This document shows positions 33,971 to 42,415 of a stretch of DNA of 64,000 nt, one piece after another. The stretch lies in the NCBI RefSeq assembly GCF_003403075.1, contig NZ_CP031557.1, positions 682,001 to 746,000 of the forward strand, in the 5' to 3' direction. The notes under the pieces are model-generated. The model saw only the letters and a program-made list of their open reading frames with translations. It did no database searches and was not told where the DNA came from. The stretch's first letter is position 1; each line of letters begins with the position of its first letter. The position numbers and the translations under genes were made by a program. This DNA is from Flavobacterium psychrotrophum (GTDB lineage Bacteria > Bacteroidota > Bacteroidia > Flavobacteriales > Flavobacteriaceae).

Positions 33971-35461
33971 TTAGTCATCTGCACGTGGAGGGTTCATATC
34001 ATCTGCTCTGGGTTCTGCTGGTTTTTTAGCCGCAGGCTTAGGTTTAGCGGTTGTACCGGTACCCGTATTAGTAGCGGGTTTTTTAGTCGTTGTTTCGGCA
34101 GGCTTTGTTGCCGTTGCGGTGTTGCTTCCCGTTGATTTTGGCGTATTGCCAGTTGTTGCTGTGCTAGCGGGCTTAGTTGTTGTAGTTGATGCAGCAGGTT
34201 TTGCCGATGTACCTGTTTTCGCAGTAGTAGTACCCGAAGGTTTTGGTGTAGTGATGGCACCCGCCGGTTTTTGTGCCGCTGGTGCAGTACCGGATGCGGG
34301 TTTAGCTGTCTGGCCTGTATTAGCAGGCTTTGCTGATGTGCCCGCCGGTTTAGGTTGTATGCCTGTGGCGGGTTTCGCTGCGGTGGTGTTGTTTATTGGT
34401 GGCAGTGGGGCATCTGTAGCCATTGTATCTGCAGATTCATTAGCTGATGCGCCTATTGGGATATAAATATCTGTTTGCCATTGCGATGGCCTGCGTGTTT
34501 GCTTGCTGCCTGTAGCAAAAACCTCGATGTAACTACCGTTTTTGTTTTCTTGTAGCACTTTCTGGTTAATGTAGTCACCTGCTTTTTTCCAAGCCTTTTG
34601 CAGATGAGAATAATCGCCCGTAAGTGTGGTTTTAAGTGCAGTATGTGGTATTATTTTACCGCCTTCATATTCACTTCCGGCAGCTGTAAATATTTCGTCC
34701 TTAATAGGTATGGCAAAAGTATAGGTAGCGGTTTGTGCCGTTTTATCAAGGTTCTTGTATAATATAAATGGATATCCGGCTGTAGTAATTTTGTTTTGTG
34801 CTACAAATGCCTGCAATTTTGCAAAATTTGATGCGGCGGTTTCATTGATGCCTTTAATAGAACCCGTACTTGTGTGGCCTAAGTAAAAAGTTCCGGTTTT
34901 TGTTACCAGTCCTTCAACTTCAATATTGTATTTGCGAAGTTCGGTAACCAGAAAAGCATTAAGGTTATCCAGCCCTTTTGATACCGTTGTTTCAAAGCTA
35001 TTATCAATACCACCGTGCATAAGCGCATTGGCTTTTTCAGAAAATGTAAGCTTACCCGTTAGCTTAACTGTAACTTTAGTGCTATTAAGTGTATCTTTAA
35101 ATTTCCATGAAATTTGGCTCTCAAGGTCGTTTATAACTGCCTGTTGGCTAATAGAGTCGTTTTCGGCAAGGGCAATAGTGGTTACTTTACCTGTTGTACT
35201 GCTTTTTTGCCATTGCATAAAAGCGCCATTGCCACTTGTAGCATTAGAATAATTGTAATTTGCCGTACTGTCAGCATCCTTAAGCAGCCCAAGATTTTCC
35301 CAGTTCTTATATTCAGTTATGTAGTTATACAGTACCGGTCGGGGTACGTTTATAACCTTTTGTTCTGTTATGCTATAAGATCCGTTTTGTGTTGCAATAA
35401 AAACAGTTATGGCTATCGCAGCCAGTACCAGTAACAGGAACACATATTTTACAATTTTCAT
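33971..35461 (-). CDS. Membrane-anchored SRPBCC plus GyrI-like protein with low-complexity tail
   Basis: The 496-residue protein has an N-terminal membrane helix (about 5-24), an SRPBCC-like domain (about 30-175: VINVPRPVLYNYITEYKNWE), then a GyrI-like effector-binding domain (about 185-330: GTFYLGHTSTGSIKGI, YPFILYKN, KTTLTGDYSHLQKAW). The last 150 residues are almost only Lys, Pro, Ala, Thr, Gly and Ser, with KPA and TAKPA repeats, and end PRADDMNPPRADD where PRADD occurs twice. The first two parts match a known Bacteroidota architecture. The tail may span the cell wall or bind peptidoglycan; this is a guess. Confidence 0.85.
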   Translation of the reverse strand: MKIVKYVFLLLVLAAIAITVFIATQNGSYSITEQKVINVPRPVLYNYITEYKNWENLGLLKDADSTANYNYSNATSGNGAFMQWQKSSTTGKVTTIALAENDSISQQAVINDLESQISWKFKDTLNSTKVTVKLTGKLTFSEKANALMHGGIDNSFETTVSKGLDNLNAFLVTELRKYNIEVEGLVTKTGTFYLGHTSTGSIKGINETAASNFAKLQAFVAQNKITTAGYPFILYKNLDKTAQTATYTFAIPIKDEIFTAAGSEYEGGKIIPHTALKTTLTGDYSHLQKAWKKAGDYINQKVLQENKNGSYIEVFATGSKQTRRPSQWQTDIYIPIGASANESADTMATDAPLPPINNTTAAKPATGIQPKPAGTSAKPANTGQTAKPASGTAPAAQKPAGAITTPKPSGTTTAKTGTSAKPAASTTTTKPASTATTGNTPKSTGSNTATATKPAETTTKKPATNTGTGTTAKPKPAAKKPAEPRADDMNPPRADD

Positions 35462-35538
35462 TAATGATTTTATATGTCGTAAAATTATAAATAATTCTAT
35501 TAACAGCCAGTTATCTGCAATTTTTTATGAAAATGATA

Positions 35539-35910
35539 TCATTCACACTCAATATACCCTTGCGGATAGGGAGAAAGGCTCACTTTATCTACAATCAGAT
35601 AAATGTTTTCGGTAGCGGTATACACTTCCGTATCATTAGTAGTTACCCCCGGATTAAGTATTTTGCGGTGCGTAGTAGTATCATACTGGCCATTTTCATC
35701 CTTTATGCTGTAGTTAAAAGATACTACGGTAGTGTAGTCACTTTTAAACTGGGCTTTCCATTTGTGCTGTTCACCATTCTTTCCATCATATTTTAAACGG
35801 AATAAAATTTTGCTGTAACAGCTGGTTTTTTGCCATTCGCCCCATTCATTATTGCTTTGCGCAAAGCAAATACCCGAGAACAGCAGTAGCAGTAAAAACA
35901 ATTTTTTCAT
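35539..35910 (-). CDS. Small exported protein in the lpoB operon
   Basis: The 123-residue protein has a signal peptide (MKKLFLLLLLFSGICFAQ). The mature part has WGEWQKTSCYSKILFRLKYDG at the start and a C-terminal YIECE, so two Cys (in TSCYSK and IEC) may form a disulphide. It is the last of three genes, 3 bp after the COG3014-like gene. I recognise no family. Confidence 0.75.
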   Translation of the reverse strand: MKKLFLLLLLFSGICFAQSNNEWGEWQKTSCYSKILFRLKYDGKNGEQHKWKAQFKSDYTTVVSFNYSIKDENGQYDTTTHRKILNPGVTTNDTEVYTATENIYLIVDKVSLSPYPQGYIECE

Positions 35911-35913
35911 GGC

Positions 35914-37770
35914 TTAAGGTTTTTCTGTTTTTAATATCGTAACATAAAAATCTGGATTTTCCTGTATAAAAGGGTACCACCCCATGGTTTCCTGTCCGGG
36001 CTTTAGGTTGTCGCTAAGCTGGTAATACAGCCCGGCAGCCTTACCCTCGTCTTCTGAATGTTCATATTCATCAAGCGATACTACTTTAGTTTGTGTAGTA
36101 TATGGCTTATCGGTAAGAGTATAAGTAACATTTAGCGGAAATGCCATTGTTGTTTTAAAAGTTATCTTTTTACCCCAATATGTTTTTCCTTCCTTCACTT
36201 CTGTATAGCTCGTTACTTTATAAGAAACCCCATCCGGAGTATCTATCCATTTGTCATACTTATCGGCCACTTTTTTATCCATTTTAACCGATGCTACAGC
36301 AACAGGAGTAGTTTTAAGGCTATCGGCAGGCTTTTGAGCAGGGAGTAATTGTGTGCGGCCAAGGTCGAAGTAATTTACGATCTGTAACCCTCGCTTGTAA
36401 GGAATATGAATTGTATCGGTATCTACCACACCTTGCGGGCCATATTTCTTTATCAGGAATTTATTGTTTCCGGGTACAAGCGATACCCTTGCATAGCTTA
36501 TTGTAGCAGGCAGCGATTGCCAGTTGCGGGTATCGGCTTTCTCTGTAATAGCGCCTGCTGCATCTGCACCAAGTTTTACAAGTTCTGCCCCGTCATTACC
36601 CATGGCCTGTTTAGCAATTTCCTGCAAAAGCAGGCTGCCTCCTTTTTTTGCAGCAAAGCGCACGGCAATATTTACAGCTTCGCGCAGCATGCGGTCTTTA
36701 AGGCATTGTTTAGCCACGCTGTAAAAATCCTGTGTGGTTTCAAAGCATTTTTCTTTACCATCTACAACTAATGCCGCTTTGCCATAATAGCTTACACTTT
36801 TTGTATATTTAGGTATAGCTATGGCATTTATAGAACCCAGGTTTGTACCCAGGGGTATTGGTAGCAGTATATCATGCACAATGCCATCTTCCATATAGGT
36901 GCCATAAAAAAACATTCCTGCGCCGCTGGCTGTTACCACAATCTGGTCTTTTACAGGAGCAAGTCCGTTTTCCCAAAATACAATAGCTTCGCCTGAAGCC
37001 TTATCCTGGGCGGGACGGTAACTGGCAGGTAATCCAAATTTTTTGAGATAATCATTGTATTCCTGAGTAAAGCCAAGCGCATATGATGTTCTGAGTAAAT
37101 CATCTTTTAACTGCTGCGGCATGTTTACGCCAAAGTATGTTCCGTTATTTGCCGAATAAATTTCTTCGGCATTTCGGTAAGCTATAAAAGCATTGTTTAT
37201 ATCGCCGGTACCTTCATACAAAAGTCCCTGTAATATCTGGCTAAAAGCGTCTTTAGTATATTTGTTCTTATTGTTGCGGTATTTGTTGTTGAGTTCTTCG
37301 AGCTTTATGTCTATTCGCTTAGCTTCTACCAATGCTTCATCCGGCTGGCCAAGAAAAAAATAGTTAAGCGCTTTATAATAGTGAATGGTTACTTTCTCAA
37401 AGTCCTCTCCTTTATATGGCGCAGCCATTGGGTTTGTAAAAGTGGCAGCCAGGGCATGGGCCGCACCGGTAGTAATTTTATCGTCTACCAGTATGTAAGC
37501 TTCTTCAAAAAGCTTGTTGCTCTCGGTATAATTGCCCTGTAAGTGCTCCATCTTACCTTTTTCAAGAAGGTAAAGCAGGCGATTGCGTTTTTTGCCCAGA
37601 AACTTATTTTTATCTATGGTAGCTGAGGCTTTGGCAAACTGGCCTGTAACCATTTCCTGCTGTATATCGGCAGTTTTCTGGTTATAGGTGCTGCAAGATT
37701 GCAGGCTTAGTATAAGGGTAAAAAATACCGCCCCGGTAAGGGCGGCATATAGTTGTCGGGCTTTTTTCAT
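35914..37770 (-). CDS. COG3014-like large lipoprotein
   Basis: The 618-residue protein has an SPII signal ending LSLQSC (Cys26). The first 250 residues are helical and TPR-like (GKMEHLQGNYTESNKLFEEA, HYYKALNYFFLGQPDEALVE). The central part (FWENGLAPVKDQIV, PKYTKSVSYYGKAALVVDG) matches the COG3014 lipoprotein family, which is found next to LpoB-type proteins. The last 150 residues are beta-rich. It lies 23 bp after the LpoB-like gene. It is probably an outer-membrane lipoprotein facing the periplasm; molecular role unknown. Confidence 0.82.
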   Translation of the reverse strand: MKKARQLYAALTGAVFFTLILSLQSCSTYNQKTADIQQEMVTGQFAKASATIDKNKFLGKKRNRLLYLLEKGKMEHLQGNYTESNKLFEEAYILVDDKITTGAAHALAATFTNPMAAPYKGEDFEKVTIHYYKALNYFFLGQPDEALVEAKRIDIKLEELNNKYRNNKNKYTKDAFSQILQGLLYEGTGDINNAFIAYRNAEEIYSANNGTYFGVNMPQQLKDDLLRTSYALGFTQEYNDYLKKFGLPASYRPAQDKASGEAIVFWENGLAPVKDQIVVTASGAGMFFYGTYMEDGIVHDILLPIPLGTNLGSINAIAIPKYTKSVSYYGKAALVVDGKEKCFETTQDFYSVAKQCLKDRMLREAVNIAVRFAAKKGGSLLLQEIAKQAMGNDGAELVKLGADAAGAITEKADTRNWQSLPATISYARVSLVPGNNKFLIKKYGPQGVVDTDTIHIPYKRGLQIVNYFDLGRTQLLPAQKPADSLKTTPVAVASVKMDKKVADKYDKWIDTPDGVSYKVTSYTEVKEGKTYWGKKITFKTTMAFPLNVTYTLTDKPYTTQTKVVSLDEYEHSEDEGKAAGLYYQLSDNLKPGQETMGWYPFIQENPDFYVTILKTEKP

Positions 37771-37793
37771 AATACTATAAAAAAGTTGCCTTA

Positions 37794-38384
37794 TTACTTA
37801 ATAAGTTTCTTGATTTTTTTGTCGCCTATCCACACTTTTTCATTTGTCTGGATGTTTGTAAGTTCAAGGTCTATCTGGTAATAAACTGATTTTTCTTTTT
37901 TGTTTTGGTCTACGATAGAGTTTACAGTGCCTTGCAGCATAAAATCGGCACCGTTTTCAAGGCCAAATTTTTTCATTGTGCTTTGCGAAGCATTATTTTG
38001 CTGGTCTGCACGTTCTGCCCTTATTTCTTCGCGCATATTACCTGCCTGTACCAGTTTCATACGGCCAGAGTTAATAACGGCTTTTTCTATATCTTTAGAA
38101 AACGTTTCGGTAGCAATGTGCTCGTGCGATTTATTAGTTATAAGGCCCACGATTAGTACCGGTTTTTTACCTCCGTTTTCAGATGCGTAAGTACTATACC
38201 AGGCATGATCCATAAGTTCTGCGGTTATTTGCTCTGCGGTAAGGCGCGAATCTGTCTCGTTCCAGCGGCCACTAAGGTCTGTAACGGTTGTTTCACTCAC
38301 ACGCTCTACTTTTGGAGCACCACAATTAGATAATGTAAGAGCCAGTGCTAAGGCAGTAAACAATTTTATGGCGTTGTTTTTCAT
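37794..38384 (-). CDS. LpoB-like penicillin-binding protein activator lipoprotein
   Basis: The 196-residue protein has an SPII signal ending LTLSNC (Cys21). The mature part matches the LpoB/COG3417 family: SGRWNETDSRLTAEQITAEL, KPVLIVGLITNKSHEHI, then GADFMLQGTVNSI and a C-terminal LTNIQTNEKVWIGDKKIKKL. In gammaproteobacteria LpoB activates PBP1b from the outer membrane. Here it leads an operon with a COG3014-like lipoprotein and a small exported protein; that neighbourhood is also known in Vibrio-type genomes. Whether it activates a PBP in this phylum is not established. Confidence 0.88.
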   Translation of the reverse strand: MKNNAIKLFTALALALTLSNCGAPKVERVSETTVTDLSGRWNETDSRLTAEQITAELMDHAWYSTYASENGGKKPVLIVGLITNKSHEHIATETFSKDIEKAVINSGRMKLVQAGNMREEIRAERADQQNNASQSTMKKFGLENGADFMLQGTVNSIVDQNKKEKSVYYQIDLELTNIQTNEKVWIGDKKIKKLIK

Positions 38385-38476
38385 TGGTTTTGTTTTTTGA
38401 TTGATGTAAAAATACTAATAAATTTTGTTAACACTACTTGTTTTACAAACAGCGTGCCAAAAATATTTTTAAAATA

Positions 38477-38506
38477 AAATGCCTTCGCAGGGGTGCGAAG
38501 GCATTT
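38477..38506 (-). terminator. Terminator downstream of the NarL-type regulator
   Basis: A 13-bp perfect stem (AAATGCCTTCGCA / TGCGAAGGCATTT) with a 4-nt loop, T/A-rich on the minus strand. Confidence 0.85.
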
Positions 38507-38648
38507 ATTGTCCTAAACCAACTACAAAATAACTAAAATTGAAATTTCAGTTCCCAAAAACGTGTTGAGATTTGTTCGTTGATGCAAAGATTTATAATTC
38601 TGACAGATTAAAAAATACCCAACAATAGGTATTTTATAGCTGTGGTAT

Positions 38649-39260
38649 TTAAAAATCATATTTTTTTTCTACAGAGTAACGCATTAGTTCACTTTTTCCC
38701 TGTAAATTAAGCTTCTTAAGAATGTTTTTGCGATGTGTGTCTACTGTAGCTTTACCTATAAAAAGCTGATCAGCAATTTCCTGCGAGGTTTTGCCTTCGC
38801 CCACCAGCTTTACAATTTCTTTTTCTCTTTTGCTTAATTGTACCTCTCCTGTATCTTCTTTTTGAGGTGTTTTTAGGCCGGTGTCAAAAAAAGTTTCTCC
38901 ACGGTTTACGGCACGTATGGCTTCGATGACAATCTTTAGGGAAGAGTTTTTAAGGATGTAGCCAGATGCACCTGCTTCCTGCATTTGTGTAATAGCCTCA
39001 TCTTGTTCAAACATGCTAAACGCAATTATCTTGCAGCCCGGAAATTCCTTTTTTATATGCTTTGCCGCTGTAATGCCATCCATTATAGGCATCCTGATAT
39101 CTGTGAGTACAATATCAGGTTTCTTGCTTCGCACTATATCCAGCAGGCGGTCGCCATTGTTGGCTTCACCCACCACCTTAAGATCGGGTTCATACTCCAG
39201 AAATACTTTCATACCATCTATAAGTGCCTGATGGTCTTCTGCTATGGCTATTGTTATCAT
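38649..39260 (-). CDS. NarL/FixJ family response regulator
   Basis: The 203-residue protein has a receiver with Asp54 in IVLTDIRMPIMDG and Lys in YILKNSS, where Asn replaces the usual Pro. The C-terminal LuxR-type HTH reads LSKREKEIVKLVGEGKTSQE. The ATG overlaps the kinase stop by 4 bp. The DNA targets are not visible. Confidence 0.95.
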   Translation of the reverse strand: MITIAIAEDHQALIDGMKVFLEYEPDLKVVGEANNGDRLLDIVRSKKPDIVLTDIRMPIMDGITAAKHIKKEFPGCKIIAFSMFEQDEAITQMQEAGASGYILKNSSLKIVIEAIRAVNRGETFFDTGLKTPQKEDTGEVQLSKREKEIVKLVGEGKTSQEIADQLFIGKATVDTHRKNILKKLNLQGKSELMRYSVEKKYDF

Positions 39261-41050
39261 AACGGGAGTTCTATTATTATGGTTGCCCCTTTTCCGGGGA
39301 TTGAATCTATGGTAATTGTTCCTTTTAACTGTGCAATTTTTTGATGTATGGTGGCAATGCCCATGCCGTCGGATTTTATTTGTGCAGGGTCAAAGCCTAC
39401 ACCATTGTCTTCTATAATAATGTTAATACTGTCTTCGTGGTTAGTAAGCTGTACCGTGGCCTCTGTGGCCTGGCTGTGTTTAATTATGTTGGTAGATAAT
39501 TCCTGTATGAGCCTAAAGATAGCAATTTCGAGTGTGTTATCCAGCGGTTTTGTAAATCCATAAGGTATAAACTGCATCTCAAGCTTGCCGGGTGTAGATA
39601 TTTTATCTACCAGTTTTTTAACCGCCGGTATCAGGCCTTCAGCTGCCAATACTCCGGCATTATTAGTATGTGCCAGTCTGCGTACTTTGTGGTAAGCTTC
39701 TTCTATAAGTTCGTCTGTGCGTTCAAACAGCATAGCTTCTGTAGCATCTACACCATTTTTACGCATTTTAAGATTTTCAAAGTTCATTTTAAGCGTTGCA
39801 AGCATACTGCCCAGATTATCGTGCAGGTCGTTAGCTATGCGCTGGCGCTCGCGTTCCTGCCCTTCGAGCAACAGGTCTATGCTTTGCAGCTCATGGTCTT
39901 TAAGTACTTTTTCAAGTTTTTGCTGATCAATTATTTTTTCCTGGCGGCTTATCTTTTCTTTTCTGCGAGAGTTTTTAATGATCAGGGCACTTATTGAACC
40001 TATTGCTATAGCTATGGCTATGGCGGTGTATAAAAGGATACGGTTAGTTTGCATATCGCCTTTTAACACCTTGTTTTCAAGTTCTTTTTCTTTTGTTTTG
40101 TATTTGGTCTCTAAATCGCGAATAACGGCATGCTGTTGCTCTTCTTTAACGCTATCGTGGTATTTATTAGAGAGTTCGAGGTACTGGTATGCGTTTTTAT
40201 AGTCTTTTAGTTCAGAATAGTAGGTTGATATCCGGTAAGCAAATATCTCTTTTTCTTTATTTCTGTATTTTTTGATGGGTAAATCAAATGCGGTTTTAGA
40301 AACTTCTATAGCCTTTTTGTAATCTCCTAAAACAGAGTAGGCTGCTGCCTGGTTAGCATAATTAGAAGATAAATCTGTAAGATCTCCGCTTTTTTCCAGG
40401 TAAGGAATGTCTTTTTTAAGGTAGTATAAGGCTGAGTCCGGCATCTTAAGATAATCCGTAAACAGTAACGATAAATTTGTATATACGGCAGATTGAGATA
40501 CCCTGTCATTTTGTTGATTTGCAAGCAGTAATGCCTTTCTGTAAAACTTAAGGCTTACATTAGCCTTGCCCTCTACCTGATAGTAATCTGCCTGCATTAA
40601 AAAGGCATTGATCATTTTTTCCTTATTGCCGGATGCCTCTGCATATTTTAAGTATTCTTCTGCATAAGGCCAGGCATCGGTAGAGGTAGCTTCGCTGTAA
40701 AAAATGGTATTAAACAGCATGCGATAAATTTCCATTTCTGCCTCTGTGCTGTCTATAGCATGGTAAATTTTTTGTGCTTCTTTAAGTACTTTAAAAGCAT
40801 TGGCATCGTTGTTAACGCCTATATAATACTGAGCAAGCGCTCTTTTATATAGCGCCTTATCTGCCGGCCTGGTTATTTTTGATTTTATCCGGGTTAGTTT
40901 TTTTAGTAGTACATCAGGGTCATCTTCATAAGCATTTTTTTGAATTTTTGCTAAATCGGGATCATACTGTGCAAATGAATTGCTGATGGCAAAAAATACC
41001 ATCAGCAATAAAATAGGCTTTATTAAGGCAGCCCTCATGTTTTTTATCAT
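39257..41050 (-). CDS. TPR-containing NarX-type sensor histidine kinase
   Basis: A TTG at 41056 extends the frame by two codons, but the ATG at 41050 gives a good signal sequence (MIKNMRAALIKPILLLMVFFAISNSFA). The periplasmic part (about 30-330) is made of TPR-like helices (ALYKRALAQYYIGVNNDANA, KFYRKALLLANQQND). One membrane helix follows (ILLYTAIAIAIAIGSI), then a coiled coil, H box ERQRIANDLHDNLGSML and a HATPase_c domain (IELSTNIIKHSQATEA-like N box, DNGVGFD G1 and GMGIATIHQ G2). This TPR plus HisKA_3 design is common in Bacteroidota. Its regulator is next, overlapping by 4 bp. Confidence 0.93.
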   Translation of the reverse strand: MIKNMRAALIKPILLLMVFFAISNSFAQYDPDLAKIQKNAYEDDPDVLLKKLTRIKSKITRPADKALYKRALAQYYIGVNNDANAFKVLKEAQKIYHAIDSTEAEMEIYRMLFNTIFYSEATSTDAWPYAEEYLKYAEASGNKEKMINAFLMQADYYQVEGKANVSLKFYRKALLLANQQNDRVSQSAVYTNLSLLFTDYLKMPDSALYYLKKDIPYLEKSGDLTDLSSNYANQAAAYSVLGDYKKAIEVSKTAFDLPIKKYRNKEKEIFAYRISTYYSELKDYKNAYQYLELSNKYHDSVKEEQQHAVIRDLETKYKTKEKELENKVLKGDMQTNRILLYTAIAIAIAIGSISALIIKNSRRKEKISRQEKIIDQQKLEKVLKDHELQSIDLLLEGQERERQRIANDLHDNLGSMLATLKMNFENLKMRKNGVDATEAMLFERTDELIEEAYHKVRRLAHTNNAGVLAAEGLIPAVKKLVDKISTPGKLEMQFIPYGFTKPLDNTLEIAIFRLIQELSTNIIKHSQATEATVQLTNHEDSINIIIEDNGVGFDPAQIKSDGMGIATIHQKIAQLKGTITIDSIPGKGATIIIELPL

Positions 41051-41086
41051 AATCAAAATAAATAATTGCTACCCTTAAATGTATGG

Positions 41087-41581
41087 TTACATTATACCCA
41101 GTTTTTTAGGCATTAATATGCCACGGCCAGATTTTTTAGGCATAAACGGGCTTTCTAAATTGTTTTTATTACTAGTACCGGTTGTAGTTTGCGCTGGCGG
41201 TGCTGCATCATAATAATTAAGCCTTGCAAACACTTCGTCTTTATCGTCATCATGCATTATGATAACATTAATATTATCGGTTGCAGTTATTAATGCGCAT
41301 GATGCGTCTATATTTATAAGGTTTTCCTGTTTTACATTAAATGTTATAACAGTAGCAGGGTCGTTTGTTTCGCCCTTTAAAGCGCTGTTTTTGCCATTTT
41401 CTATTTCCATAAAAATAAGCAAAACATTAGGGTAGTTGTTGCTCGAAAAATTGTAAACTTTATTAGTATGAAATTTATAGGTACCTTCTCCTGGTTTTGG
41501 GGTAGGTAGATAAACATTGTAGGTAGCTACAAAAGTGTCAGGATTGTAGGTGCCCTCACCGGTGTAAACAGCTTTAGACAT
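41087..41581 (-). CDS. Hypothetical protein with repeated C-terminal MPKK motif
   Basis: The 164-residue protein has no signal peptide or membrane segment. Residues 1-125 are beta-rich (VYTGEGTYNPDTFVATYNVY, NVLLIFMEIENGK, NINVIIMHDDDKDEVFARLN). The C-terminus has a Pro/Thr/Asn linker and a twice repeated motif, FMPKKSGRGI and LMPKKLGIM. Each GEGTY element near the start is also doubled (GEGTYNPD, GEGTYKFH). I recognise no family. It lies between the two-component pair and a small membrane protein gene. Confidence 0.65.
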   Translation of the reverse strand: MSKAVYTGEGTYNPDTFVATYNVYLPTPKPGEGTYKFHTNKVYNFSSNNYPNVLLIFMEIENGKNSALKGETNDPATVITFNVKQENLINIDASCALITATDNINVIIMHDDDKDEVFARLNYYDAAPPAQTTTGTSNKNNLESPFMPKKSGRGILMPKKLGIM

Positions 41582-41632
41582 TGATTTATATTTTAATGGT
41601 TAATAGTACAAAAATCATAAATTATGAACAAT

Positions 41633-41660
41633 AAAAAATCCCCATTTATGGGGATTTTTT
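41633..41660. terminator. Terminator downstream of the small membrane protein gene
   Basis: An 11-bp perfect stem (AAAAAATCCCC / GGGGATTTTTT) with a 6-nt loop. A- and T-tracts on both sides make it usable on both strands, mainly for the minus-strand gene ending at 41679. Confidence 0.85.
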
Positions 41661-41678
41661 ATCATACGGTGTGTGCCT

Positions 41679-41876
41679 TTAATTTGTAGTATCTTTTGTA
41701 AGAAACTTAATTACAAACAGTAAGGCTATAAACAGCAAAAAGCATAATAAAATGAGGTAGCTGTTTTTATAATATTTTTTGTGTAAGGGTAGGTCTTTGC
41801 GGTACATAAACACCAGTACGGTAGCAAAAACTATAATAAAGGCGATGGCAAAAATGATTTGTCCGGTGGTAAACAT
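41679..41876 (-). CDS. Small two-helix membrane protein
   Basis: The 65-residue protein has two membrane helices (about 6-24 and 41-58) joined by a basic loop (YRKDLPLHKKYYKNS). It has its own terminator. I know no function. The two helices with a positive loop predict both termini outside the cytoplasm. Confidence 0.7.
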   Translation of the reverse strand: MFTTGQIIFAIAFIIVFATVLVFMYRKDLPLHKKYYKNSYLILLCFLLFIALLFVIKFLTKDTTN

Positions 41877-41951
41877 GTTGAAATCTTTTTTTACAAAACT
41901 ACATATTAACGTTCATTAAACCTTATTTTTAAAACGATAAAATAAGCAATT

Positions 41952-42335
41952 ATGAAAAAACAACTTGATGCCGTAACGCAGTTTCATACATCTTTTAAAC
42001 TGGGTGTAAGCGATGCGCCCCGGGCAAGCTTAGGCGATAGCGTTAACCTGCTGCGTTACAACTTAATGAAGGAAGAAAATGAAGAATATCTTGAAGCCGT
42101 ACAAAATAGCGACCTTACAGAGGTGGCCGACGCGCTGGGAGATATGCTGTATATATTATGTGGCACCATTATAGAACATGGACTACAATATAAGATAGAA
42201 GAAGTATTTGATGAAATACAGCGCAGTAATATGAGTAAGCTTGATGATAACGGCCTGCCGATATATCGCGAAGATGGTAAGGTAATGAAAGGGCCTAAGT
42301 ACTCTAAGCCAGATTTTACAGCAATTCTTAAGTAG
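41952..42335 (+). CDS. MazG-like nucleoside triphosphate pyrophosphohydrolase
   Basis: The 127-residue all-alpha protein shows the MazG/HisE-type metal sites: LMKEENEEYLEA (ExxExxE-like) and EVADALGDMLYILCGT (ExxxD). The C-terminal MKGPKYSKPDF motif is typical of the phage/bacterial single-domain phosphoribosyl-ATP pyrophosphohydrolase-like branch. It hydrolyses NTP or dNTP to NMP and pyrophosphate; the preferred nucleotide is not evident. Confidence 0.88.
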   Translation: MKKQLDAVTQFHTSFKLGVSDAPRASLGDSVNLLRYNLMKEENEEYLEAVQNSDLTEVADALGDMLYILCGTIIEHGLQYKIEEVFDEIQRSNMSKLDDNGLPIYREDGKVMKGPKYSKPDFTAILK

Positions 42336-42340
42336 TTTTA

Positions 42341-42396
42341 AGTGAACAGTGTTCAGTTACATCAGAGATTAATCTGCTAACTGAACACTGTTTACT
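42341..42396. repeat. Long hairpin between convergent genes
   Basis: Arms AGTGAACAGTGTTCAGTTA (42341-42359) and its inverted copy (42378-42396) differ at one base. The 18-nt spacer itself contains the palindrome AGATTAATCT. There is no T run, so it may act as a weak terminator or belong to a dispersed repeat family; a related TTCAGTGTTCAGT occurs near 8890. Confidence 0.7.
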
Positions 42397-42415
42397 GTAA
42401 ACTTATATTGTAAAC

